From contig JAGMUV010000017.1 in assembly GCA_020744425.1 (NCBI GenBank), positions 1,302,001 through 1,366,000 of the forward strand: a stretch of 64,000 nucleotides of DNA, written 5' to 3'. The translations under genes and the position numbers were made by a program. Under the pieces are notes generated by a model. That model saw nothing but the letters and a program-made list of their open reading frames with translations, was not told where the DNA came from and did not search any database. Position 1 is the stretch's first letter. The number at the start of each line of letters is the position of its first letter. Source of the stretch: Dactylonectria macrodidyma (Eukaryota > Ascomycota > Sordariomycetes > Hypocreales > Nectriaceae). Shown here piece by piece: positions 1-11,741 of this stretch.

Positions 1-244
1 CTGATGACTTTTGGCCGATGGCTAGGACAATGATGAAATCGGGCCCAAGGAGCCCTAGGAAAGCCAGCCCCAGCCTGTCCCGGAAGTTGGCCCAATCGCC
101 ATCATGGGGGCCAGGAATATTTGGATAGACTGAGGTCCAACAGCACAAAGTTGTCGTAATTAGACAGGTAAGAATAATATCGTAGGTGCCTCTCCCATCT
201 GGCGAAGGCGTCCATCCAGCGAACTCGGTATTGTTCGACGTCAT
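1..244 (-). CDS. 5' part of a fungal multi-pass membrane protein (runs off left edge)
   Basis: An open frame starts with ATG at 244 and reads leftward to the window edge without a stop (81 codons). Early residues carry a GW-x-PSPDGRGT-like block followed by two hydrophobic stretches and a proline/aspartate loop. This layout is familiar from a very common uncharacterised fungal membrane-protein family whose N-terminus reads GW-SPDGRGT-DI and is followed by a cysteine- and tryptophan-containing helix. No intron is needed in the visible part. The rest of the gene lies outside the window, so function and total length cannot be judged. Assignment to the family rests on recognition of the N-terminal pattern only. 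Confidence 0.75.
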   Translation of the reverse strand, partial: MTSNNTEFAGWTPSPDGRGTYDIILTCLITTTLCCWTSVYPNIPGPHDGDWANFRDRLGLAFLGLLGPDFIIVLAIGQKSS

Positions 245-1041
245 GGGGCTGAGAATGTCGTCCGAATGATTTCGTTAGCAAGGCGCATGAAAATTATTCA
301 GATCTCCAATTCGTCGCCATGGGAGGGGAGAATAGGGTTTTAAGACCTTAGAGCCAACAAAGCTCCTGCAGGGGGCCGATTTGCGGATGCGGCCAACGGC
401 CAACATGTCTCAGGCTGAGCGGCAAGCCGTTTGGGTGTGACAAGATTCTTCGTTGCTCCCGAAGCTCCAAGCGGTCTAGGTTTCTCCAAGGGACAAGAGG
501 AAGCCTAATCGCTCTTTGGGTCAAGAGGGAACCTATTACGAAAGATTTCGAGGCTTTGTTAGGCATTCGCTCGCTGAAAGAAGGCTGTAGACAGAAAGCT
601 ACTCTTATTACAATTTATTCCGCCTGACTCTGGGCGCAGTCGCTCTTGCCAGGGCTACTGTGTCACAAATCTACAAGGGTTTTCGTCATCCTCGGTTGTT
701 TGCCTCCGAGAGAAGAGGGAAGCGGTTAATGGCCAGCGCTTATTGGCTGAGCAGGGGTCGGCACGGACAAGGCCTATCCGTTTTGAGTGGGAGGGATTTG
801 TGCCATTTGTGCTGAAACAAGAAAGGTCACGTCAAAGTCCCAGGCAAAAGCGATTTCCTGCCTAATTTTAGTCGTGCTCAATACGAAGACAGTTGGTGGC
901 GGAGTTGAGTTGAGTGAGGCGTTGCGGCTTCGTGCGGGCCGTCCCGAGGAACGACAACGCTAGATCATGCTCCGCCACGATCTGCCCTACGGAGGCCGTT
1001 CGGTTTAAAGCGAGGGTGTGTCGTCCTGCGTAAGCGCAAAT
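245..1041. other. gene-free stretch
   Basis: The short reading frames here are poorly coding and none starts a recognisable family. It contains the presumed promoter of the leftward membrane-protein gene. Nothing else stands out. Confidence 0.5.
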
Positions 1042-1450
1042 TTAATGTAGATTTCCCTTGCCGCGGAGGAAACCAGCAGTATTGAAGTATCCATAGCGCC
1101 TTTTCTTAACAAGTTTCCTTTCCAGCGTGTCTTTGACGTGTTGGATCTCGCCTTCGATTCGTTTCGCCTTTTTGCTACTGCTGCTCCGCAAGGCTTTTAG
1201 CTCTTTGCATCAGTCAGTGATGTCTTGTCGGGACTCAAGCAATCTTAAGTCTCCCTCTGTGACGGATGTAGGCGCATTTAAGTCTCGCTTGCTGAAGCGT
1301 TGATGCAATTTGGCAATTATGTCATCGCCTTCGTTAGCCGGGTCCTCATCTGCTAAGTCCATCAGACCGTGTCTCTGGTCGACTGGATTGTAACTCTTTC
1401 GAAGCAGGTCAGAGTTTCTCAAGATGTAACAGCGGAGAGTTGGACCCAAG
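1042..1450 (-). pseudogene. decayed C-terminal fragment resembling DUF3435/FluG-type recombinase-like proteins
   Basis: Read leftward from about 1450, one frame gives a hydrophilic segment. It includes a KRDLNAPTSVTE-like linker and then, after an in-frame TGA at 1210-1212, a lysine/arginine-rich helical tail ending at TAA 1042-1044. A linker of the type S-R-D-P-x-A-P-x-x-L-T followed by a basic helical region is typical of the C-terminal end of fungal DUF3435/FluG-like proteins, a family related to tyrosine recombinases. No catalytic domain is visible upstream and the frame is broken, so it is treated as a relic. The family link is inference from pattern memory; an unrelated decayed ORF is possible. 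Confidence 0.33.
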
Positions 1451-2211
1451 ACACCTAAGAATAATTAGAATCACGCTAGCTAGTTCAAGAAACTCACAAT
1501 CCAGCCATTTTCCGATCCTAACTCTTAAAGAGTAATGTGTAAGCTCCTCCTGTAGTTCAGCCATTAAGTACTCGGTATGAGAGCCTCCAATGCGGTCCTT
1601 AGTCCAATAGGAAGACGGGCTCGTTCATAATTCCTTCTTTCCATCTAAGGGGGACGTATTGGTGATTGCGATAATATGAAAACTAGACAGATTCCCTTGA
1701 ATGGAACTCGATGGATGCTGAAATATAATCTTTGGAGATCACTATTTGATGAACTTGCTACACAAGAATTTGTGATGCCTTGAACTTTGATCCCGCTCAA
1801 TCTTGTACTCACTTCGCTTCACAGGTTGAATACTGATGCTCGCCACAGGACAAGTCTTGCTCGAATCGGCGAAATCTTTAAGCCACTCAACTTGAATGTC
1901 ATTTCATGCTACAAGCCTCGGGTTTTCCTGCCTTCGGCCTGCACTGAGATGATATTTCCTGAGAAAGAAACTCGTTGGCAAGGTTTGCAAGGTATGTCCC
2001 CTCCGAGGGCCGAAGTTGGTGCGGAAAGTATGAGCGTCGATATCTCGGCGGCTCGAAAGACGGAGTATATAAAAATGGTGCTGTGGATACCTGTATATAT
2101 AGATGTATGTTTGTCTTATGTGTGCGTGTGGTCGAACGTCGTTGCCGTTCCAGATGGGTGCCGAGGCGGTGGCATCGGCGAAAATCTCGCGGGCCCACAG
2201 AGGCATCAACT
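1451..2211. other. gene-free stretch
   Basis: AT-rich sequence with stops in all frames; the longest ORF starts at 1787 and runs into the 5S relic, so it is not taken as a gene. A TATATAAA-type stretch and a short TATATATAGATGTATG-like run occur near 2066-2107. Confidence 0.5.
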
Positions 2212-2300
2212 CCCCGTCCGCCCTTCCTTAGTCAAGCTAAAAAGCGGTGAACTAGTACTTAGATCGGTCACTATCGGAGACTTCCCGCCGTTGAACATAC
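2212..2300 (+). pseudogene. degenerate 5S rRNA copy
   Basis: This segment aligns by eye with the last ~90 nt of the intact 5S gene that begins 76 bp downstream. It shares the CCGTCCGC block, TTAGTCAAGCT, AGCGGTGAA and CTAGTACT, but many positions are changed in the internal control region. The 5' third is not recognisable and the terminal TTGTATGT is replaced by TTGAACATAC. It is therefore a truncated, mutated 5S relic and probably not transcribed. Confidence 0.6.
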
Positions 2301-2375
2301 TTTCTTCTCATTTTCTTCTCCCTAGGACCCGTCGCTAAACCTGTGAAGATAAGCCCATTCGCAACCTCAATCAGC

Positions 2376-2494
2376 ACATACGACCATAGCTCTTAGAAAA
2401 TACGGGATCCCGTCCGCTCTCCCTTAGTCAAGCTGAGAAGCGGCGAATTAGTACTCGGGTCGGTGACGACCGGGGAATCCTCGCTGTTGTATGT
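2376..2494 (+). rRNA. 5S ribosomal RNA
   Basis: A 119-nt unit starts ACATACGACCATAG and ends GCTGTTGTATGT, the typical ends of ascomycete 5S rRNA, which pair to form helix I. The internal control region is intact, and a T-run starting at 2498 supplies a Pol III terminator. It matches the third copy of the 29-kb array except for one T/C difference near position 17. Dispersed single 5S genes are normal in Pezizomycotina. Confidence 0.95.
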
Positions 2495-2698
2495 TAATTT
2501 TTTTTGGACTTCGCGTTTTGTCTCCTCATCTTCTTTACCTAAGTGTTCATAGGCTCATCTAAAGACATGACCGGGCTGGATGAAGTGGCCCACGTTGCCG
2601 CGGTATTGAATGTAGCCAACGGAGAACTCACATGGATGCTTTCATCTTTCTTTTGCTTCAACTGTGTCACTAAAATAGAAGTTTTGAAGGAATCAGAG

Positions 2699-3644
2699 TC
2701 AATGTCTATGTAAGCTCGCCTCTTCTAAAACGTCTGCCGAGGGGATCCTTGTAAGCCCACGAGTTCCAGACGCCAACGACACCCAGCTCTGTGGCCGTTT
2801 TGCAGTCGTGGGAAACCATATTGAGAACACAATCATGACGCTCAGCATGGGTGCAGAATCGAAAGCGTAAAGCGACCACTCGTGAGATGAGAGATAGGAG
2901 TTGGTTCCTAGAGCAAACTCGGTGATGCGGAATATTGATCTCACCACGACAAGACAGCTCACTCCATAGAGCATCCACAAGTCTCGTTGCCATTTCAAGG
3001 ACTCTGGGACGTGCGATGTTCTGGGGTCGCGCAGCATGCTCTTGTGGAAAAGCACCGTCGTCGAGATAAAGCCACCGAAGATGGCCACCTGAAGCGCCAA
3101 TCCAACGATTCCCATGACTTGGCCAGGCTTTGTAGTTCTCTTTGTCACTATGAGTCCTGCCGCAATCGCCTGAACCACCAAGCAGATGCCGTCCCCCAAC
3201 ACAAGTATTGCCCTCAGCCAGCTCCTGCTAATGATCGTGTGTCCTTCGCCGTTGGTATTTCGGATGACTCGGCTTAGTGTCAAGTGTATCGCAGCGTCGA
3301 ATGCCACCGGGGCTAGGAGGATGGCGGTTTGCTGCACCACAAAGAGCGGCAACTCGGTCGTCCGGTTCTGTGCTGCTGCTCGACAGGCATAGCCAATGAA
3401 CTGCACTATTCGTCAGGAAGTCATTAGCATCAAGTTAAGTAACAGTACCGGGGGGGGAGGGGGGGGTTCGCGTACTACAACCACCGACCAGGAAAGGAAT
3501 ACAGAACCAGGCCCGGGTCCTCCATATGCGCCAAGAGTGCGCCGTCGTAGTGAGGAAGAAAAGTGCGCAAAAGACTCCAGCAGCGACAGCTAAGGGAACA
3601 CATCTCCACGAGTTGTCGCCGCTGTATGGCTCGGCCCTGGCCAT
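2699..3644 (-). CDS. RTA1-like seven-helix membrane protein
   Basis: Two exons are predicted: 3479-3644 and 2699-3405, joined over a 73-bp intron (donor GTAGTA, acceptor ATAG) to give 290 residues. Exon 1 encodes the first helix and a PFLVGG segment; exon 2 resumes with QFIGYACR, the conserved second-helix start of the RTA1 family. Further helices follow, with the family's loop pattern. RTA1-like proteins are fungal plasma-membrane or vacuolar proteins linked to lipid asymmetry and resistance to toxic lipids or sterol drugs; the substrate of this one is unknown. The intron contains a run of C8-T-C8 on the coding strand. A second RTA1-like gene lies at 37.3 kb. Confidence 0.85.
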
Positions 3645-5418
3645 GAGGCTGAAGGGGCGGGTTGGGGAACTAGGAGTATGGTGGCGGGATGACTATATGT
3701 GCATCACAGAATCCGGATCAGTGGTGATGGAATGGTTGTCAAACGGCAGATCCGGGAGCCAAGATCGTGAGTTTTTACTTGAGATGCAACAAGCTTCATT
3801 TAATTACACGAAAGTCTAAGCCACGGGGAAACCCAATCTCTTTTTCATCTCTTCCCATCAATAACCTGTGAAAAATGCTCCATTAATAGCAACGTGCTGC
3901 GACAGAGTTCACCACCAGTCCGCAGTCACCGCAGCTCATGACATGGATCCCAAACCAAGCATGCGTTTGCGAGTGCGAGGACAAACACAAACACACGTAT
4001 CGAAATGCGAACCAATCATCAAATCAGAAATACGCGGAAGTTTCGTTTATTGCGTGAGAATACGACAAAAACGACTCCACATCCTTCGCACTCGGTTTCT
4101 TGGCACGGAGCTGCTTTTTGGTCCGAGGTGTCCGGACGGGCCGTGGCCGTGAGGATACGGAGTTTGGAGAGAGGAGAAGGGTGAGGGGGCGGGGAGATGG
4201 ACGTTTAATGGAGAATTATATGCAGTGCTAGGATTGCGGAATATCTCGGTTGTGAGTTGACTCAATTCAGTCCAAGAATGCACATCTCGGTTGACTCGGT
4301 ACTTGGCTACCTACTCTGGCATCGTGCTTATGTGAGCGGCGACCAAAACAGATGCGGCCCCCAATTCTGGATATGCAAGGTCAGCAACAGATCATGAGGA
4401 GCTGCATCCAGTCCCGCTGTCGCTGATGTCGATCTCCCAGGGGTAGTTTCATCCTTCATTAGCAGTCTTACGGGGTGCATCTACTGCCTTGTCATGGCAT
4501 GAAGCTGTACAAGTCACTTGTGTTTGAGACTCCACCGTCGAGCACATCCATGTCCAGTGTCAGGTGCTAGTATGGAAGCAGAACTAAAGCCGTGGGATCT
4601 AGTGTTGAAGAGCTGAGTCTTATGAGTCCCGCATTGACCACGTCTCATTCGAAGCTATGGCCATCGAAGGCGCAGTCGTGCATTGTAGACCCCTTGCATG
4701 AATCTCTAGTTGGCTGGAAAAGTGACAGGGGATGCTTTGGTGACATGACTTTAGGGTAGGTAGCATCTTGTAATGATCAAAACAAGAGACATTGGTAGAG
4801 GCTCCGAAGAACATGGCAGTAGGATCCTAAATCTTGCGAATTGGATGACAGTGCCTGGTCAAGTGTCATTCATGATTTTAGATGATAAAATCACGACATT
4901 GGCACAGGAATCGCACCTGGCGCAACTGCATAGAGTCCGTCAAGTGGTTAGAAATAAAAGGATTAAGAGCGGTCGAATACGTCGTGTTTGCTGTGCAACG
5001 CTTTACGAAAAAGGCCCGAAGCACACAATGCGCGTACAAACCATCGAAAATTGAGCTTAGTATTAAATACCTTTATTTTTCTTAGTTCACTAATCGGCGG
5101 AAGCCAAGGTCACGATCAGCAGGGTCTCATCTCCATAGCAATTCTGAATGAGGTCAATTGTACAAAATGGTCAGTCACACAAAACTGTCAATCATATCAA
5201 CACCATGGCAGACAAATAGTTTTAAAGTATGTTAATTTGGTACAATCTATGCCCAATTATATGGAAGCAAGCATTATCTTTCGACTTTTATGTAAAAACC
5301 CCACGCTTTCCCATGCTCATGCCTTTGTAAAAAAACGGCCAATGTGACAAAACAAAATGAAATGGTCCCCGAGCCAAAGCATTGTACAGCATTAAACATT
5401 TCTTCAGTTTCGTGAAGC
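3645..5418. other. intergenic region
   Basis: This is the region between the RTA1-like start and the 3' end of the isocyanide synthase gene. Short ORFs on both strands lack coding character. The right half (about 4,870-5,410) is AT-rich. No gene or repeat is seen. Confidence 0.5.
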
Positions 5419-7219
5419 TCAGTTGCGCGTGGTCTGGAAGCGGTACATGACGATGAGACCGATGGAGACGAGAACGGGCAGAGGCGCAAAGACTTCCTTG
5501 GCCTGCTTGAGCACCTTCTCGTAGGTGGTGGGCTCCTCGACGGGGGCAAAGGACATGGCGCGCTGTAGCAGCTTGACGGGCTCCTTGACCGACTCTTGCA
5601 GCAGGAAGTAGGCGCCGCCTTGGGTGGTGATCTTGCCGCCGCCCATGGCACCGCAGTCGACAGCGTGCTGGGCGACCTTGGCCTTAGTGACGAGCAGGTA
5701 GTCGCAGCCCTCCATCTCGACGACCGAGTTGTGCCAGGGCGTGGGGACATGCAGGAGATCCTCTGAGGCCATGGGGATGCCGTCGGGGGACAGGTTCTCG
5801 ACGACGCGGACCTTAGAAGCGTCGAAGAGCTGGATGCCGAACTTGGGGCCAGCGTTGTTGTGACTATAAAACAGTTTGTTAGCTTGTATGTCTCGGGATT
5901 TGCATGGATGAGTTATGAGAACGTACGCATGGATGGAGAGTCGGACGTAGTTGGGGTATAGGATCTCGACAAGGTTGGAGTAGGCCTGGTTGCGCTGTCA
6001 TGGTGTTAGTGTCTGTGCTCATAGAGTTGCGGGGGATCTGCAGTCTACTTACCAGAATCATCTCAAAGGCGACCTTAGTGGACAGCTTCTTGCGCTGCGA
6101 CTTGGTCTGGGTCTTGGTGGAAGGGTGCAACTCAAGATCCTCCAGCATGAAGCGCGAGAAGCCGCGGTACAGGGCGATGAGGGTCTCGTCGTTGGACTTG
6201 AGGCGGTCGCGGGCGACAGACTCAAGCGGCTGAGTGCCGGCCATGAGGATCTGGCGACAGACCTCAGCCTCCTCAGTCTCCTTGGTGGGGACGTGGTGGG
6301 TGATGCCGGGGATGCTAAGGCTGGCGGCTAGGTTCTTGATCTCGCCGGCTGCCTTTGCCTCGCCCAGCTGGAACAGGTCGATGAGGGAGCGGAAGTCGAT
6401 ACGGTCTAGGCGGCCGCGGCTGAGGCCGATCTCGTGGTTCATCTCCTTGAGCTCCTCGGTGTAGCGGTCGACGATGTTGTCGTCGACACCGATGCAGTCG
6501 CTGAAGACGTGGCCGTCGCTGATGACCCAGAGCTTGGCACCGGGCTTGTAGATCTTCTCGACGGCCTCGACGAAGCTGTGCAGGTGGTTGAGGGCCAGGG
6601 CCTCGCCTCGATCGGGCGAGGTGCCGATGACTTTGTTGGTGTTGGTCGACTTGCAAGGGAAAGCAGGCAGACACATCTGGATCTGGGCGCCCTGCGAGGT
6701 GAAGTGACGGACGCGGGCCTCAAAGACCTGTCGGCCGCCCTGCTCCCACTTGTCATCGGGACCCTGGAAGCGGAGGTAGGAGTCGAAGAGGGAGACGATC
6801 TTGCCGGTGATGCGGGCCAGCGGGCTGGGCTCGGGGGAGGGCTCGGTGGGCTTGTAGAGGGCAAAGTCGAGCTGGTCGAGGACGAGCTGGACGAAGAACT
6901 GCTCAAAGTCCTCGCCGACGGTGTTGTCCTTGCTCTCGGCGGCGAGCAGGATGCCCTTGGCGGTGCCGTCCTCCTGCAGCTGGCATTGCTGGTACAGGCG
7001 CAGGCCCTTGACGGGCTCGTCGATGTCGATGGACGAGGTGCGGTTGGGGGGACGCTTGGTAGACTCTTGCACGTGGATGAAGGTGCTGATGACGGCCCAG
7101 TTGTCCTGGAGCAGCTGCTTGCGGGGTCCGCTGGTGTAGAGGAGCGTGCCCTTGCCGTCATGGACGAAGGAGGCCTGGAAGCGGTGGAAGACGGAGACAC
7201 CGGCGTTGGAGACTTCCAT
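5419..7219 (-). CDS. DIT1: Dit1/PvcA-type isocyanide synthase (dityrosine/pyoverdine biosynthesis family)
   Basis: Three exons are predicted: 6053-7219, 5927-5994 and 5419-5863, with introns of 58 and 63 bp, giving 559 residues (yeast Dit1 is about 536). Visible family motifs are PAFPCKS at about 185-191, PDRGE at about 202-206 and SDGHVFSD at about 234-241. These belong to the Dit1/PvcA fold that converts the amino group of tyrosine or a related amino acid to an isocyanide or formyl derivative. In yeast, Dit1 acts in the cytosol in making the dityrosine precursor of the spore wall. A short hydrophobic segment lies at the extreme C-terminus. The next gene upstream on the same strand is a CYP56-like P450, and a Dtr1-like exporter follows, which supports the assignment. 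The exact product in this organism is not predictable from sequence. Confidence 0.88.
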
Positions 7220-10042
7220 TGTGAATGATGTGTGCGTGTGTGTGAGGAGGGGATGTGTGTAGGTAGAAAGAGGAAATTGGAGAGAGAGTGAAGAATGAGG
7301 GTAGATTGTATGCCAGGGAGGCTACTTGGAGCTGGGTATATAGCGAGAGAAGGATGGAGACAGAGAGACAAAGAGGAGTGAGAGGGGAAAGTATATGTGA
7401 ATGGAGAACCAGATGGTTGTGAGTGTGGGATTAATAAAATGAAGTGCTCTAGTTCCAAAAGGTGGTTTCACGTCGGGGTGTTTATAGCTGGGCTGGTATC
7501 GTCGACCTCCAGCATCTCATCTCATGTAAATGTTCAGGTTGTGGCACAACCAAAAAAGTTGCTATTTTAGACCAGGGGGGTGCGGCTGCAGTAGCAAGCG
7601 GGTAACTAGACAAGAAAGAGAGGACAGCACAGCCGCACATGCGCCGCCCCCTTCCCAATCCCCGGGGACGAGGCCCATAGAGTCAGCACCATGTAAACAC
7701 AGTCAGCGGCAGTGGATGTGGCTGGCATTGATGGAATGGATTAGGGATGAGTGTAGGCGGATGACTCCATTGAGAACAAAACTGACAAGGCTTGATACAG
7801 CCCTGTAGTTGGGGATGGTGGATCACGGACAGGTTGGACAGGGGATTCACGGACGGTACTGGAGACGGTGGATCATCATGGACTGCGGGCAGGATCATGG
7901 GATAATTAGTGGACACTGGGCACTGGAGACAGCTGTACATCTACGAATATCCCAACTTCCAGGGGATTCCTTAGATGAAGATGAGGCTTCCCGCTCGTTG
8001 GCCCCCAAATACCAATGCCAAAGCCAAAGCTCATGCCTAAAATCATGCTAAATCATCCCTCCTAGCATACGGGTCTAGTGGTACCCAATGAACGATGCAA
8101 TCCCCACAGCCCAATCCCACGCTCTCACGCTCCCACGCATCACATCACTTGAAGCACAATCCTCCTCACCGCACTTCCAACCCTGTTCTCGACACCAAAC
8201 ACGACTTCCACACACCAAACGGCTGCGTCCGAAAGGCGGGCTGCATGGTTTCAACCAGACTCAGCTAGCTACCGCGCTGGGCTGAACCCAGGAAGCTTGG
8301 CTCCGCTGGGCGCCCTCCCTCTCCCCTCCCTTGCTGTTCGCTATCATACTTACGTGGTAGTACCGTAGCACTGGACCTGTGAATGTTTGGTGATTCGTTG
8401 GTTATTGTTTCCGTACTTGCTGCAGTGGCACGGGGCCAAGGGAAGGTCTGGAACACGGGTAGCTTAGCTGAGTTGGACGCTGGAGCTTAGTGATTGGACG
8501 GCTGGAAGACACTTGGTGTTGCTTCGTGCCCACAGCGTCGGCGTTCAAATGATAGCGCCTTGCGTGCCAAACCATATGCCCTCCAACAACCATCCTATGG
8601 CGCAATTAGAGAGACGAGAGAGGGCTAGACCTGTGCTGTAGGGGGCGCTTGTTGGAGGTCAGTGGGCCGCTACGGGGAACACACAGGGGACACCGACGGC
8701 GACTACCGGGGGGCTGCGCAGGCGTGCATGCATGCAGTACAACTTGTCATCATCATCATGCCCGCCTCCTCATCCATACAACCCAAGTCATATCGTGGGC
8801 CTCTCTTTTTGACCCCATCATGGCTCCTCCAGCCAAAATCTGAGACATCCAAGCGCCTGGGCCGGCTTGCATCTGCACAGCCATTGGACCCTTCGGACTG
8901 CTTCGGACCCGACTCTGACCCCCCTTCTAAAAAGAGAGCCGGGCTCGGCATCCTCCAGGGCTGCGCCGAGATCCCTCAGCCCTGGGTTCTCCACTGCTGA
9001 AGAACAAGGGACTGGGCCAGGTTCTAGCCTTTCCCTGCCCTGCTCTCTTGCTTTAGATGGGCGATGGCCGTTCTCTAGCTCCTTAGGGCTGGCGACTGTT
9101 CTCTTGGATCCCGCGGCTCTCGCTCGGCCTGCTCCGCCTGTGACCACCCCTCATCTCATCCCCTTGCAACAAATTATCTGGGACGGGATTATTCTTTGCG
9201 AGCCCCCCCGTTGTAACATTATGTGGTGAGCATTGGCCCTGCAGCAGTCTTGGTGCTAGGCTTCTTTCTACGTTGTGTAGCGAACCAGATACGTGCTGGT
9301 TTTATTGGCTGTAGCATGACATCGTTGTGTTGTCGGATGTTATGCTCCCCCCCACCACCCATCTCGTGCGTGCCGCTATCATGAAACTATTTGAACGCGG
9401 GGCATTTGATAGTCGTAAACTCTGTGCGGGATTCATGCCCAGCTCCTTCCGGGCATATCTTTGAGTGATGACTGTCTACCTTAGCATGAACGCCAGTTCC
9501 GAGTTTTGAATGCTGACGTCAGGGCAGAGGGAACATGGATTATGTGCGATGCAGTCATTCTAAATATCCCGTATTCACGGGCTTGGTATTCTCCGTGGGA
9601 AACGAAGCCTGGCACAACCGGCGACCACAATCCGAAAACCCCGGTAACTTTCCGTAAATGAAAGACAAACGAACCTGGTACTCCGTGTAAGATTTTCCGC
9701 TAAAACTTGTACAGCTGTTCAGCTGCAGCCCCCAGTCTTTCCAACCGCTTTTCAATGGTTCCAAGCCACCAAGAGAAGCCTTGCCAAAACAACAAATAAA
9801 TCCTGACGCCGTCTCAAGCCCACATGGAGCCCTTTCTGCGGGCGCCAATTTCTCACGAGAGCGCTAAACCAAAATTTACAGCACACAGTCAAGGTATCAA
9901 GTCTAACCCCGAAATCTATAAGCTGGGGTGTGCGATATCCCTGCTAGTGGGTGCATCTGACAACCGACCCCCGCCGTGATGATGGGATTGGGGGGGGGAG
10001 GGTCCCCGGTTTTGAGGAGGGGAGAGAAAGACACCTGGTTTC
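7220..10042. other. long intergenic region, promoter side of the isocyanide synthase gene
   Basis: This 2.8-kb stretch lies between the P450 stop and the DIT1-like start. It has purine-rich strings just upstream of 7219 (GAGAGA and GTGTGTG types) and a G10 run near 9990. No convincing ORF is seen. Its length suggests an extended 5' regulatory region or an unannotated non-coding transcript. Confidence 0.5.
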
Positions 10043-11741
10043 TTACTCATCACCGAGAGGGCTCCGTTCGGCGAAGACGAGCCTCAGGGCGCGGGGATAG
10101 AGAGGACCGGCCTTTTGTTTGAGGGTTAGTGACAAGTACCATGATAGGAAGGGATGTACCAGGCATGATGGTGTAGATTCGTGACTTACAGGTGTCTTGC
10201 GATCAACCCAGGTCGGATCCAGCGTCCACTCAAACGCCTGAATCAGCACCACCAACGTCGTCCGCAACTGCAGCAACGCAAACCGCTCGCCCAAACAAGC
10301 ACGCCGGCCCCCGTGAAACGAGATGAACTCTCCACGAGCGCGGCGGCGGCGATAGTGCGTCTGGACCTGCTCTGGCGTCTTGCCCCAGCGGGCGGGGTCG
10401 AAGTCGTCGGCGCGGTCACCCCAGGCCTCCGGGTCGCGGTTGGTCGAGTACGAGTGGTAGCCCATGTACGTGCCCTCGGGGATGAGCACCTCGTTACCGC
10501 CGAGGAAGACGTCGCGTGAGGCGCGGCGGTTGATGAGTTGGCCGATCGGGGGGAAGAGACGGAGGCATTCGTAGATGACGGAGGTGAGGTAGGGCATTTC
10601 GGCGAGCTTGGTCTGGTCGGCGGATTGGGCGCCGTGGGCGATGATTTCTTTGTAGATGAGTGCTTGGGCTTCCTGTTGTGGTAATATATGGTTAGCGGGG
10701 GTTGGGGTAGAGGTGTCATGACACCAAGTGACATCTCCTACATACCGGGTTCTTCGCCAACAGATACAACATAGAAGTCATGGCCAACTGCGGATTCTCC
10801 TGACCGGCAACAAACGCGACCGTCAAGTTATCCAGCAGCTGCTGCTCCGTCAAGACGCCCGACTCGGCCGCATCCAGCATGCGCCGGCCCAGGCCCTCGG
10901 AGTGCGGCGACACCTTCTCGTGGCTCTCGATCAGCGCCCGCTTCAGCTCGTTCTTGAACTTCTGCACGACCTCGCGAGCACGCACACGGCTCGGGAACGG
11001 GAACCGGTCCAGCACGGGGAAGTTCATGAAGATGGGCTTGAAGATTTGCATCTTGACTTGTGATTGCATTACGTTGATGGGGGCGGTGGGGGATTCGAGG
11101 GGCTGTATTACACACGAGTTAGACATGACTTTCATCTGTATCAGTGTGGCAATACGTACGTGGAATTGAGTCTGCAATACTCCTTCTGAGCAGTTGGCCA
11201 CGGAGTACCGCTGAAGGTAGTCCTGCATGGGAATACCCTTGCCTCCTGCGGCGCCCTGAGCATCTCGCAGCAACTTGGTCAACTTGTGCGCGTTGGCAAC
11301 GACGATGCTGCCGTCAAAGTTACGCTGCAAGCCGGGCTTAATGACACCCTGGTACGTCTTCCAGGTGTCGCCATGGGCCGAGATAATGTTATCGCCGAGG
11401 AACTGTGCCAGCACGCTGTGGGGGATCTTCTTCTGGTTGCCGCTCTTCTCGAACAGGTCCTCGTCCTTGAACATCTCGACAACGTAGGCCGGGCGATGCA
11501 CGAGGACGTTCCACTGGGCGCCGAAGAAGATCTTGACGGCGCCATGTTTTCGTAAGGGTGCGTCGATGTACCGCTTGAAGATGTCGCTCTGGTCGACGTC
11601 CTTGAAGAAGGGGATCAGGGCCACCCAGAACGGTATGGCGGGTATGTTTTGCGGGTATTTGGGCGGCAGTAGGAAGAAGTAGTAGCCCAGGAAGACGGTC
11701 ATGGCCATCAAGATGGGCACTTCGACGATGAGGTACGCCAT
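10043..11741 (-). CDS. DIT2: Cytochrome P450, CYP56/Dit2-like
   Basis: Four exons are predicted: 11160-11741, 10746-11102, 10190-10672 and 10043-10111, giving 496 residues. An N-terminal membrane anchor occupies residues ~1-24. The I-helix reads AGQEN (about 293-297), with Asn where most P450s have Thr. The K-helix ExxR is ECLR (348-351). The haem loop is FHGGRRACLG (432-441) with Cys439 as thiolate ligand. Yeast Dit2 (CYP56) couples two N-formyl-tyrosines to the dityrosine precursor; an oxidative step on the Dit1-type product is the natural reading here. The gene is in tandem with the isocyanide synthase and diverges from the MFS gene. The first (57 bp) and third (78 bp) introns are multiples of three without stops. 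Confidence 0.87.

Noticed and set aside
1787..2338. 183-codon ORF near the left 5S genes
   Set aside because: It runs through the degenerate 5S copy and shows no coding character.
6434..7228. 264-codon ORF antisense to the isocyanide synthase
   Set aside because: Composition is dominated by Val, Asp, Gly and Leu in irregular order, a typical mirror of GC3-rich coding sequence.
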